From positions 1 through 27,092 of IMG/VR virus record IMGVR_UViG_3300028883_000120: a stretch of 27,092 nt of DNA. One strand, written 5' to 3'. The stretch comes from a virus. The notes below the pieces were generated by a model that was not told where the DNA came from, made no database searches, and worked only from the letters and a program-made list of their open reading frames with translations. A program made the position numbers and the translations under genes. Numbering within the stretch: position 1 is the stretch's first letter; each line of letters opens with the position of its first letter. Of the stretch, positions 16,919 to 22,151 are shown piece by piece.

Positions 16919-17388
16919 CAGGATACCTCCTCTGCGAATGCGTAGGCCATTGCTCTGGCGTCTTCAAGGGTCTTGACTTTGAAGTCCTTCGGGTAGCGGC
17001 CCAGCAGGACATCACCCATCTTGACCGTATCGCCGATGGTAAAGGACTTGATACCTTTGGGGCCCCAGCCATACCAGGCGTTGCGTTGTTCTGAGAAGCC
17101 GACGGTGCAGACCGGGATGTCTACATCTTCACGGAGCTGGGGTCTGATCCCGCGGACGACACACAGTTCGTGAGCTGTGTTAGGCTCGCCGATGTATTCG
17201 CTGGTGTCGCTGGTGTAGGCGCTGACCATTCGGGGGTTCAGTGTGCCGAACTTGCTGAGGTCAATCAGTTCATAGCGAACATCATAACCGGGGAAGTGTT
17301 CAATATCGTGGACTTCAATCACCGGCATCGGCGACTTGAGTCCAAGTTCTTCGAGAGTGGTGGGGAATTCTACATACTTCTTATACAT
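16918..17388 (-). CDS. Conserved-type phage protein of unknown function, 156 aa
   Basis: AGGAGG lies nine bases before the ATG at 17388, a strong start. The sequence is globular with mixed beta content and carries a WYGWGPKGIKSFTIGDTVKMGD segment near 110-131. I associate that WxGWxxxxIxxFxIGD pattern with small uncharacterised phage proteins, from memory only. No catalytic motif is recognised. It is the second of three small genes between the nuclease-like protein and the terminase, coupled to the 49-aa gene by TGATG. It may belong to takeover functions carried at the head of the late operon. Confidence 0.55.
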   Translation of the reverse strand: MYKKYVEFPTTLEELGLKSPMPVIEVHDIEHFPGYDVRYELIDLSKFGTLNPRMVSAYTSDTSEYIGEPNTAHELCVVRGIRPQLREDVDIPVCTVGFSEQRNAWYGWGPKGIKSFTIGDTVKMGDVLLGRYPKDFKVKTLEDARAMAYAFAEEVS

Positions 17389-17430
17389 TTAGATATACCT
17401 CCTACTATATATGGTTCGGTTTGGGCAATA

Positions 17431-18066
17431 TTATGCATCCAGTCCGTGTTGGACTCGGATTAGTCCGGCGTAGTAGGTCTTCTTACCTACCTTTACCGGG
17501 TAGAATACCGGGTTAGTAAACCAGGCGTCGACGGCCCGGACGATATCTTCGCCGTAGCCTTTGACCTTGTAGCTGTCATCCGGACAGGTGTAGTTGTAGC
17601 AGACGACATAGAGCCGGTGTTCAGCGGTCTGGCGTTTACTCTTTATGCCGGCCTTCTCATAGTAGCGTTTGACAAGGGCGGCGTCATCAGGGACGGTGAT
17701 CCATTTGGCGGCCATCTTCCGGTATTCAGCCAGCAGGGGAGTGAGCTTCAGGTCTACCTTCAGCTGTTTGCCCTGGTAGTCCATCGTGAAGTCAACATTG
17801 CGGTCAGTGGAATTGGGCCAAAGGCGGCAGCCGGGTAGTGTGGTTATGTAGTCCAGCAGTGTATCGTGGGTTTGGATATTAAACCAGCGATAGGCTGCAT
17901 AGTCAATCAGTTGCTGCGAATTGGGGTCATCCTTGAACTCTTCGGCGGCAAACCGTCTAACGGCTGCTTCATCAGGGGCGGTATAGATCCAGCTGTTCAT
18001 TCGGGTGTCGATCTTGTAGTCCTGAAACTGAACCCACTGTGGGGCATTAGTGGTTATGGTCCACAT
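17431..18066 (-). CDS. Putative PD-(D/E)XK-like nuclease, 211 aa
   Basis: The frame opens at 18081, but GGAG nine bases upstream favours the ATG at 18066, overlapping the HTH gene's end by 20 nt. A restriction-fold pattern is visible: NSTDRNVDFTMDYQGKQLKV with Asp 91, then VDLKLT with Asp 104 and Lys 106. Spacing and the hydrophobic strand before DxK fit PD-(D/E)XK enzymes. Other parts are Tyr- and Lys-rich with LYVVCYNYTC as another strand. Such small nucleases in phages may serve recombination, host DNA breakdown or packaging. The active-site assignment is by eye from one protein, so this is inference; the gene itself is well supported. Confidence 0.55.
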   Translation of the reverse strand: MWTITTNAPQWVQFQDYKIDTRMNSWIYTAPDEAAVRRFAAEEFKDDPNSQQLIDYAAYRWFNIQTHDTLLDYITTLPGCRLWPNSTDRNVDFTMDYQGKQLKVDLKLTPLLAEYRKMAAKWITVPDDAALVKRYYEKAGIKSKRQTAEHRLYVVCYNYTCPDDSYKVKGYGEDIVRAVDAWFTNPVFYPVKVGKKTYYAGLIRVQHGLDA

Positions 18067-18391
18067 CTGGGAGGTCTCCATCGATTGAATGGAACCGCTC
18101 CCAGGCGATTGCGATACGTTTGAGTTCCCGACTGACGGTAGACTGGTCTACCTCAAGGTCGAAGGCGATCTCACACTGGCTGTACCCCTCAAGGGTCTGG
18201 TCCAGTATGGTCTTCTGTCGGGGAGATAAATGGTGTGTAAAGGATTCCAGGTCCAGCTGGAAGTCCATATCATCGGTAGGGTCGTAGCTCAAAAGCTCAA
18301 TGACCTTACGGCTCCAGGTGTCGCCGGGGGCAGCGACACCGGAGTTGATGATGGTGGGGTCGTAGTTGTAGGTGCGCTTCTTGGTAGACAT
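18047..18391 (-). CDS. Sigma region 4 / LuxR-like HTH regulator, 114 aa
   Basis: Residues about 55-93 (SPRQKTILDQTLEGYSQCEI then VDQSTVSRELKRI) form the helix-turn-helix common to sigma-factor region 4 and LuxR-type domains: the SPRQ opening, a 'GYSQxEIA' turn and 'STVSRELKRI' as recognition helix. The N-terminal 45 residues are polar with no sigma region 2. It may be a phage transcription activator or sigma-like factor for late genes. It is second in the late operon, after a 28-residue peptide whose stop is two bases from its start (TGAGATG). The HTH is clear; the target is unknown. Confidence 0.7.
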   Translation of the reverse strand: MSTKKRTYNYDPTIINSGVAAPGDTWSRKVIELLSYDPTDDMDFQLDLESFTHHLSPRQKTILDQTLEGYSQCEIAFDLEVDQSTVSRELKRIAIAWERFHSIDGDLPDVDHNH

Positions 18392-18392
18392 C

Positions 18393-18479
18393 TCATTGCG
18401 CCCTCCGGACCTGTTTACGGGGAGTAGGCTTTATGACGCCCGGTATCCCGTGTATGACTTTCTTGGCGACGGTCTTCAT
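18393..18479 (-). CDS. 28-residue basic peptide, first gene of the late operon
   Basis: ATG at 18479 has an excellent ribosome binding site (AGGAG, nine bases upstream). The product is strongly basic, with about 8 Lys/Arg of 28, few acids and a hydrophobic GIPGVIKP centre. Its TGA is two bases before the ATG of the HTH gene. It could be a translated leader that couples expression of the HTH gene, or a small nucleic-acid-binding or host-directed peptide. It is supported by the start signal and spacing, not by similarity. Confidence 0.55.
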   Translation of the reverse strand: MKTVAKKVIHGIPGVIKPTPRKQVRRAQ

Positions 18480-18852
18480 ATCGTGTGTCTCCTGTCAGGG
18501 ATTCGGGTGTCGGTTCACCTCAGGTTGGGGAGTCGTCTCTTTGCCCCTCTACAGTAGTTATGTCACGATTGGGTCGGATATTTGGAAAGTATTTGAGAAA
18601 GTTTGTCCTCTCGCAGGGACCCTTGTGATAAGGTTCTTTTACCCCTTACGGGGAGCCGCGGACCCAAAAGGGGCTTTTTACTGCAGGTCGCTGATCAGGA
18701 AACTGTCGGCTAAAGAGCACCTTTCCCGGGGCACAGGCTACGCCAGGGTAGCGTGCAGCGAGCCAGAGTACCTCTACCCCTCTTACAGCGGACTCGTTTA
18801 TCCTGACTGGCATACGGATTGCAGATTTGTACCTAACTGACAGGTTAACCCC

Positions 18853-18905
18853 TATATAGAGTGTGATTGAGAGTGCTGAAAGCCAACTCAATCGAGTTCT
18901 ATATA
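18853..18905. promoter_or_regulatory. 53-bp interrupted dyad with TATATA in both arms
   Basis: Arms TATATAGA (18853-18860) and GATTGAG (18865-18871) are mirrored exactly by CTCAATC (18887-18893) and TCTATATA (18898-18905). A 15-nt centre lies between them, with 4-nt gaps between sub-arms. Each arm places a TATATA -10-like box facing outward, toward the leftward late operon and the rightward genes. It may be a symmetric operator/divergent promoter, or a long RNA hairpin. -35 matches are weak. Confidence 0.55.
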
Positions 18906-18996
18906 ACTACTTTAGGATACCGGGACAGGATTATCAAGCTGTTGTTCTCAGGTTGGCAGGTGGTTAAGGGATCGAGGTATTTTATCGATTAGTGAA

Positions 18997-19039
18997 TTAG
19001 CCGTCCGCTTTAGGGTCGGCCGTCCGCATTCGCGGCTAA
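18997..19039. other. Hairpin with internal repeated GCCGTCCGC
   Basis: TTAGCCG (18997-19003) pairs with CGGCTAA (19033-19039) across a 29-nt interior, in which GCCGTCCGC is repeated (19000-19008 and 19019-19027). It could be an RNA stem or a protein-binding site. Confidence 0.4.
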
Positions 19040-19103
19040 AGGTTTAATACTCCACCGCCATCGGTTCAGATGTCCGCTGAGCCCAACCGCCTGCGCAGCA
19101 GCT

Positions 19104-19144
19104 GGGGTGAGCCACGCAGTGGCGAGGGGCGAGGAGCCCCTATG
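19104..19144. repeat. Two-hairpin element, copy A
   Basis: GGGGTGA is followed by hairpin 1 (GCCAC, loop GCA, GTGGC; 19111-19123) and hairpin 2 (GGGGC, loop GAGGA, GCCCC; 19126-19140), ending CTATG. Copy B, 131 nt to the right, has the same plan with different but still paired stem bases. There is no U-run after hairpin 2, so it is not an intrinsic terminator. Confidence 0.65.
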
Positions 19145-19234
19145 TTTTACCCCCTGCCGAAAACATTAGACGAAGTTGTAAACCTTAAGGCGACGGCCAA
19201 TGCTTCAGTAGTATACCAACTAATCGATATAGCG

Positions 19235-19276
19235 GGGGTGAGCCGCGTTAGCGGCGAGGGGGCAAGGCCCCCTATG
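19235..19276. repeat. Two-hairpin element, copy B
   Basis: GGGGTGA leads into hairpin 1 (GCCGC, loop GTTA, GCGGC; 19242-19255) and hairpin 2 (GGGGGC, loop AAG, GCCCCC; 19258-19272), ending CTATG as in copy A. Against copy A, an A-T pair in stem 1 is replaced by G-C and stem 2 gains a pair, so base pairing rather than sequence is kept. Confidence 0.65.
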
Positions 19277-19301
19277 GTCTACCCGGGTGTGAAGCGTTTG
19301 T

Positions 19302-19332
19302 CACTTATGCTATAGGTTATATGTCCTGCCCA
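19302..19332. repeat. 31-bp direct repeat, copy 1
   Basis: It begins CACTTATGC and contains CTATAGGTTATATG, ending CCTGCCCA. It matches copy 2 at 30 of 31 positions. TTGTCA, a good -35 match, lies just ahead of and overlapping copy 1 but is not in copy 2. It may be a promoter, iteron or regulator site. Confidence 0.7.
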
Positions 19333-19362
19333 GAAGGCCAGTTTGAGGCGGGTAAGGTTTAC

Positions 19363-19393
19363 CACTTATACTATAGGTTATATGTCCTGCCCA
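19363..19393. repeat. 31-bp direct repeat, copy 2
   Basis: Sixty-one bases to the right of copy 1, with one difference (A for G at the eighth position). The shared CTATAGG resembles the initiation core of T7-family promoters, but only over seven bases. Confidence 0.7.
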
Positions 19394-19431
19394 AACAGGG
19401 GTCTATGGTAGTGGTTTAATTATCTCTCCTT

Positions 19432-19452
19432 TTCGGTATTCAGACTACCGAA
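19432..19452. other. Hairpin, 7-bp stem
   Basis: TTCGGTA (19432-19438) pairs with TACCGAA (19446-19452) around a 7-nt loop. It lies shortly after the second direct repeat. No U-run follows, so it is more likely a leader structure or binding site than a terminator. Confidence 0.45.
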
Positions 19453-19663
19453 GCGTGTTAATATCTAAACCGGATGACTGTATGGGTATTGCATACTCAC
19501 GTATCAGAATGGCATACGGTCAGTTGCCAGGGCGAATTAGCCTAAAGTCACCAACTATTTTACTCTATCAAGCCTATAGCCTTGATATTGAGACAAGAAA
19601 GTTTCCCCAGAGTCCCGAATATCAGCAAAGATCTGACACATCTGGTACAGAAGGAGACGAGTG

Positions 19664-19729
19664 ATGAAGTTTAACAGACCGGACAGCAAACTATTTCATT
19701 TAGTTCCTGAATATGTGGGGCATTCGTGA
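19664..19729 (+). CDS. Possible 21-residue leader peptide
   Basis: ATG at 19664 has AAGGAG seven bases upstream, one of the better ribosome binding sites in the region, and ends in TGA at 19727. It starts MKFNRPDSKLF. It lies 140 nt before the 437-aa gene, with a strong hairpin between the two. It may be a regulatory leader; it could also be chance. Confidence 0.3.
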   Translation: MKFNRPDSKLFHLVPEYVGHS

Positions 19730-19778
19730 CATAACTAAGGTGAAGCGAGAGAAACCGCTTCGTCTCCATAACTGGCTG

Positions 19779-19801
19779 GGTGCCGGCTCGCTACCGGCAC
19801 C
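19779..19801 (+). promoter_or_regulatory. Leader stem-loop ahead of the 437-aa gene
   Basis: GTGCCGG (19780-19786) pairs with CCGGCAC (19794-19800) around a 7-nt loop, extendable by one G-C pair. It ends 69 nt before the gene start, and no T-run follows. It may be an mRNA leader structure or protein-binding site. Confidence 0.45.
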
Positions 19802-19869
19802 TGGATATAAAGCCTGGAAGGAGACTATAACAGAAGGACAAGGAACTAAACAGTCTATGGAGACACACA

Positions 19870-21183
19870 ATGAAACGAGACACCGGATATAAGAACGAAG
19901 TGAGAACAATCTTCCACCATAGAAAGCTGACCCTGAGTGACGAAGGTATCGATACCCTGGTGCGCTGGTCAATGATGAACGGCATTCCGATGAAGCAGCT
20001 GATAAGGGCTATCTGGATTCAGCATTACCGGCCGGATACCAACACCGGTGGATTCTATTACGTTATTCGGGAAAAGGTAATGAACCGGTATACCGAGCTG
20101 AAGCAGCAGCCGGTCAATGATTTGGCCGCAATGCCCCGCTATCGCCGTGGCGCATCAGACCGTCCCACCTTCCTGGGTGCCGACATACAATATATCGCCG
20201 ATAGTCTTCGCCAACTGATGGACGATCCGGTTGCCCTTGCAATCTACTGGCTGGCGGTCAAGAAGGTAATCCGGTCGGTATCCGATGCCGAAACCAATGA
20301 CACTGAACTGGGTAACCAACCGGAGCTGAGACATCTGGTCGACGGCAGCGAGATGCACCTTATTGCTGATGTAGATGCATCCAACGTGGAAGTCACCCTT
20401 CCCTATAACTACATTCAAAAGTGTATTACAGCACGGGAATCTACGATCAACCGCGCCTGGAAGAAGCTGCAGGAGATGGGCCTCATTGTCCTGACTCAGA
20501 GTTATGTGCATTTCACAAGTTCACAAACTAAGCGGGCTGCCAAATACCGGCTCCCGGGACTACAGCTAAGTCCATACCTCAGCTGGGATTGCGTCTACAG
20601 TTTGGAAGACGCACTGACTTATTTGCAAACCCCTGATCACTTAATTATAAATAAGGGTGCGGACATCAAGGGACAGCGACAGGTAACCATTCGGATGATC
20701 CGGATGCTGAAGCACACCCTCAATATGACCTATTCCCAGATCGCTGACTACTTCAATCAAAGACACCTTTTGACCCCACGGAGCCTTACCTGGAACCGCA
20801 AGTCAGTCCAGAATTACTGGCTCCGCCACGGGACACAACAGAACTTCTCTCATCAGGAAGAATCTCTCAGCCCCGCAGTACCCACTCCTGTACCGCCTTC
20901 CTCAACCCAACCCCAGTTACCATCCTCAGAGCACCCTGCTCCGACTCCGGCAACCGCCGGATTTGACTATGACGGCCACGCGGCCTTTAGCATAGAAACT
21001 GGTTCGGTTCAACCAGTAAACTCCACGGCTTCCGGTTACAGCAGACCGGAGGCCCAGACTATAATACCTTTCACTCATAGATGGTTGTCTCCTCAACCAA
21101 CACAGCTGGCGGGTGAAGCTCCACCCGCTGGCTGTATATATTACCCTGACTCCCGGGTATATACTGAATACTGTTACATATAA
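19870..21183 (+). CDS. DNA-binding protein with two HTH regions and a Pro-rich tail, 437 aa
   Basis: ATG at 19870 has GGAG seven bases upstream. Residues 1-130 are helical and basic. Residues about 173-229 look like a winged helix: VTLPYNYIQKCITARESTI, then WKKLQEMGLIVLTQ and a basic wing ending YRLPGLQL. This resembles phage or plasmid replication-initiation proteins. Residues about 270-320 (MLKHTLNMTYSQIADYFNQR, then LTPRSLTWNRKSVQNYWLRH) resemble the DNA-binding segment of large serine recombinases, but no resolvase catalytic domain is present. Residues 325-437 are Pro/Ser/Thr-rich. It sits next to the structured control region, so an initiator or master regulator acting there is plausible. 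No named family is claimed. Confidence 0.7.
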   Translation: MKRDTGYKNEVRTIFHHRKLTLSDEGIDTLVRWSMMNGIPMKQLIRAIWIQHYRPDTNTGGFYYVIREKVMNRYTELKQQPVNDLAAMPRYRRGASDRPTFLGADIQYIADSLRQLMDDPVALAIYWLAVKKVIRSVSDAETNDTELGNQPELRHLVDGSEMHLIADVDASNVEVTLPYNYIQKCITARESTINRAWKKLQEMGLIVLTQSYVHFTSSQTKRAAKYRLPGLQLSPYLSWDCVYSLEDALTYLQTPDHLIINKGADIKGQRQVTIRMIRMLKHTLNMTYSQIADYFNQRHLLTPRSLTWNRKSVQNYWLRHGTQQNFSHQEESLSPAVPTPVPPSSTQPQLPSSEHPAPTPATAGFDYDGHAAFSIETGSVQPVNSTASGYSRPEAQTIIPFTHRWLSPQPTQLAGEAPPAGCIYYPDSRVYTEYCYI

Positions 21184-21195
21184 AGGAAACCCCGA

Positions 21196-21429
21196 ATGAT
21201 AAAGCATATCAGATACTACGACCAGATGGAGGAGTGGCTGTCGGTAAACTACCCGGATATCCCCTTGTTTTTAGCGATTGACTCCACTTCAATACACTTT
21301 AAACTATACGAGTTCTTAGAATGGTATCTCAACGAGTTGGAAGACAAAGGAAATACCATCGTATCGGTGGATCCTTTATTTGTCAGGATACCCAATGACT
21401 CTTTAGTCCCAACCTGTTCCGCCCCCTAA
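21196..21429 (+). CDS. Unknown small protein, 77 aa
   Basis: It starts 13 nt after the 437-aa gene with AGGA ahead of the ATG, so it is probably co-transcribed. It is acidic and aromatic (DQMEEWLSVNYPDIPLFLAI, FLEWYLNELEDKG). Helices are likely, with no motif recognised. A strong terminator begins 38 nt after its stop, so it is the last gene of this rightward unit. An acidic partner of the preceding basic DNA-binding protein is a possibility only. Confidence 0.6.
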   Translation: MIKHIRYYDQMEEWLSVNYPDIPLFLAIDSTSIHFKLYEFLEWYLNELEDKGNTIVSVDPLFVRIPNDSLVPTCSAP

Positions 21430-21462
21430 TACTGCAAAAGCGAGCATCGATATGAACAGGAT

Positions 21463-21495
21463 AAAGAGCCCCGGCTTCGGTCGGGGCTTTTCTTT
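21463..21495 (+). terminator. Rho-independent terminator
   Basis: AGCCCCG pairs with CGGGGCT around an 8-nt GC-rich loop, followed by TTTTCTTT. It ends the 437-aa/77-aa unit. Confidence 0.9.
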
Positions 21496-21547
21496 ATGGC
21501 GTTTTGATTGTATATTATAAGGGTACTAATAGGAGAGAGGCTGAACA

Positions 21548-21763
21548 ATGGAACTATACTACAAAACAAAGCCTTCCCAGGTGGAACGTATTCTGTCCAC
21601 CGGGCTGGAGGGAGATGTCAAACTAACTGGGCAAAAAGAGGGAGCGCAGCTGCTGGTCAACCTGCCGGATGCACAGAATGTACTTCACCGCTTGAAGGCA
21701 GGGGAACCGGGAGAATATACCTTTCGTGGACGTATTCTGCCCGGATGGATAAGCCGTATTTAA
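21548..21763 (+). CDS. Unknown small protein, 71 aa
   Basis: Preceded by AGGAGAG at suitable spacing, starting 53 nt after the terminator, so it needs its own promoter. An A+T-rich TATATTATAA stretch about 30-40 nt upstream is a candidate -10 area. The protein begins MELYYKTKPSQVERILSTGL and has a mixed Leu/Gly/Arg composition with no cysteines. It could be a small regulator or excisionase-like protein given its nearness to attP, but no HTH is convincing. It lies between the terminator and attP, alone in its unit. Confidence 0.5.
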   Translation: MELYYKTKPSQVERILSTGLEGDVKLTGQKEGAQLLVNLPDAQNVLHRLKAGEPGEYTFRGRILPGWISRI

Positions 21764-21819
21764 GCCGCCGATCCCAGGCAATTTCAGTCACGAGAGACGG
21801 GCATATTATGCTTTTCCTC

Positions 21820-21848
21820 TTGACAAGGGGTTGTTCAATCGGTAACTT
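21820..21848 (+). promoter_or_regulatory. Promoter with perfect -35
   Basis: TTGACA (21820-21825), a 17-nt spacer and TAACTT (21843-21848, 3 of 6). Transcription would run through attP toward the integrase. Confidence 0.45.
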
Positions 21849-21884
21849 GATTAACGATTATGTAGCAGGTTTTGGGAGGTTGGG

Positions 21885-21932
21885 ATGTTCAAATTGACGC
21901 AGTTAGATACAAATGAAAGGCTTATGTATTAA
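21885..21932 (+). CDS. Possible 15-residue peptide upstream of attP
   Basis: ATG at 21885 follows GGGAGG by five bases and the frame ends at TAA 21930. It encodes MFKLTQLDTNERLMY. It lies about 35 nt behind a promoter with a consensus -35. It may be a leader frame or chance. Confidence 0.25.
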   Translation: MFKLTQLDTNERLMY

Positions 21933-21984
21933 CCTTTAGATGAATGTTATAGGTGGCTTGTGAAAGAAATGGCATTCAAGGGGT

Positions 21985-22010
21985 CAGGGGTTCGAATCCC
22001 CTCAGCTCCA
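21985..22010 (+). other. attP core: 3' end of a tmRNA (ssrA) gene
   Basis: A T-arm (stem AGGGG, loop TTCGAAT, stem CCCCT; 21986-22002) is followed by the 7-nt acceptor strand CAGCTCC and discriminator A. The acceptor CAGCTCCA is that of bacterial tmRNA, whose 5' strand is GGGGCTG. No tmRNA body precedes it, so it is a 3' fragment carried by the phage to restore ssrA after integration. The tyrosine integrase begins 142 nt to the right. Confidence 0.8.
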
Positions 22011-22082
22011 CAGGTTTCACACTGCAACTCTTGCAATAACGTCACTTCGCTCACAGGTCACATAACTATAATAAAGTGATCA

Positions 22083-22118
22083 GGTGTTCATTCGGGCCAA
22101 TTCGGTCAATTGAACACC
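22083..22118. promoter_or_regulatory. Inverted repeat before the integrase gene
   Basis: GGTGTTCA (22083-22090) and TGAACACC (22111-22118) are perfect 8-bp arms around a 20-nt centre that itself repeats TTCGG. It lies 34 nt before the integrase ATG. A repressor, excisionase or integrase arm site is likely. Confidence 0.5.
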
Positions 22119-22151
22119 CAAACCCTTAATTATACTTATGGGGGCTGTTAT

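Larger units (their letters stand above)
18480..19663. other. Gene-poor structured control region (about 1.2 kb)
   Basis: No convincing protein gene is seen on either strand. Open frames here lack good starts and family-like sequence. Near the right end, one frame (GTG 19455 to TGA 19664) ends by overlapping the start of a 21-codon frame, but its own start is weak. The region holds a 53-bp dyad, several hairpins, two related two-hairpin elements and two 31-bp direct repeats, listed separately. It separates leftward late genes from rightward genes, so it should contain divergent promoters and could contain the replication origin or a structured RNA. Confidence 0.6.
21764..22151. other. attP and integrase control region
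   Basis: Between the 71-aa gene and the integrase lie a promoter-like sequence, a possible 15-codon frame, the ssrA-type attachment core and an 8-bp-arm inverted repeat, each listed separately. No larger gene is present. Arm-type integrase sites are likely here, but I could not define them. Confidence 0.6.

Noticed and set aside
18640-18680. Terminator-like GC stems followed by TTTTT on the plus strand
   Set aside because: The stems are short with a large bulge, and no plus-strand gene ends here.
18433-18840. 135-codon plus-strand frame in the control region
   Set aside because: Cys/Tyr/Pro-rich, unlike a protein, with no ribosome binding site, and it runs over the basic-peptide gene on the other strand.
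18646-18891. 81-codon minus-strand frame
   Set aside because: No ribosome binding site, covers the left arm of the dyad, and has no recognisable domain.
19455-19664. 69-codon plus-strand frame from a GTG
   Set aside because: Its stop overlaps the start of a better-supported 21-codon frame (TGATG), which is suggestive, but its own start signal is weak and the product is featureless. Left out as a gene.
21900-22012. Complete tRNA or tmRNA gene
   Set aside because: Only the T-arm and acceptor 3' strand are present. No 5' acceptor partner, D-arm or tag-reading frame is found upstream.
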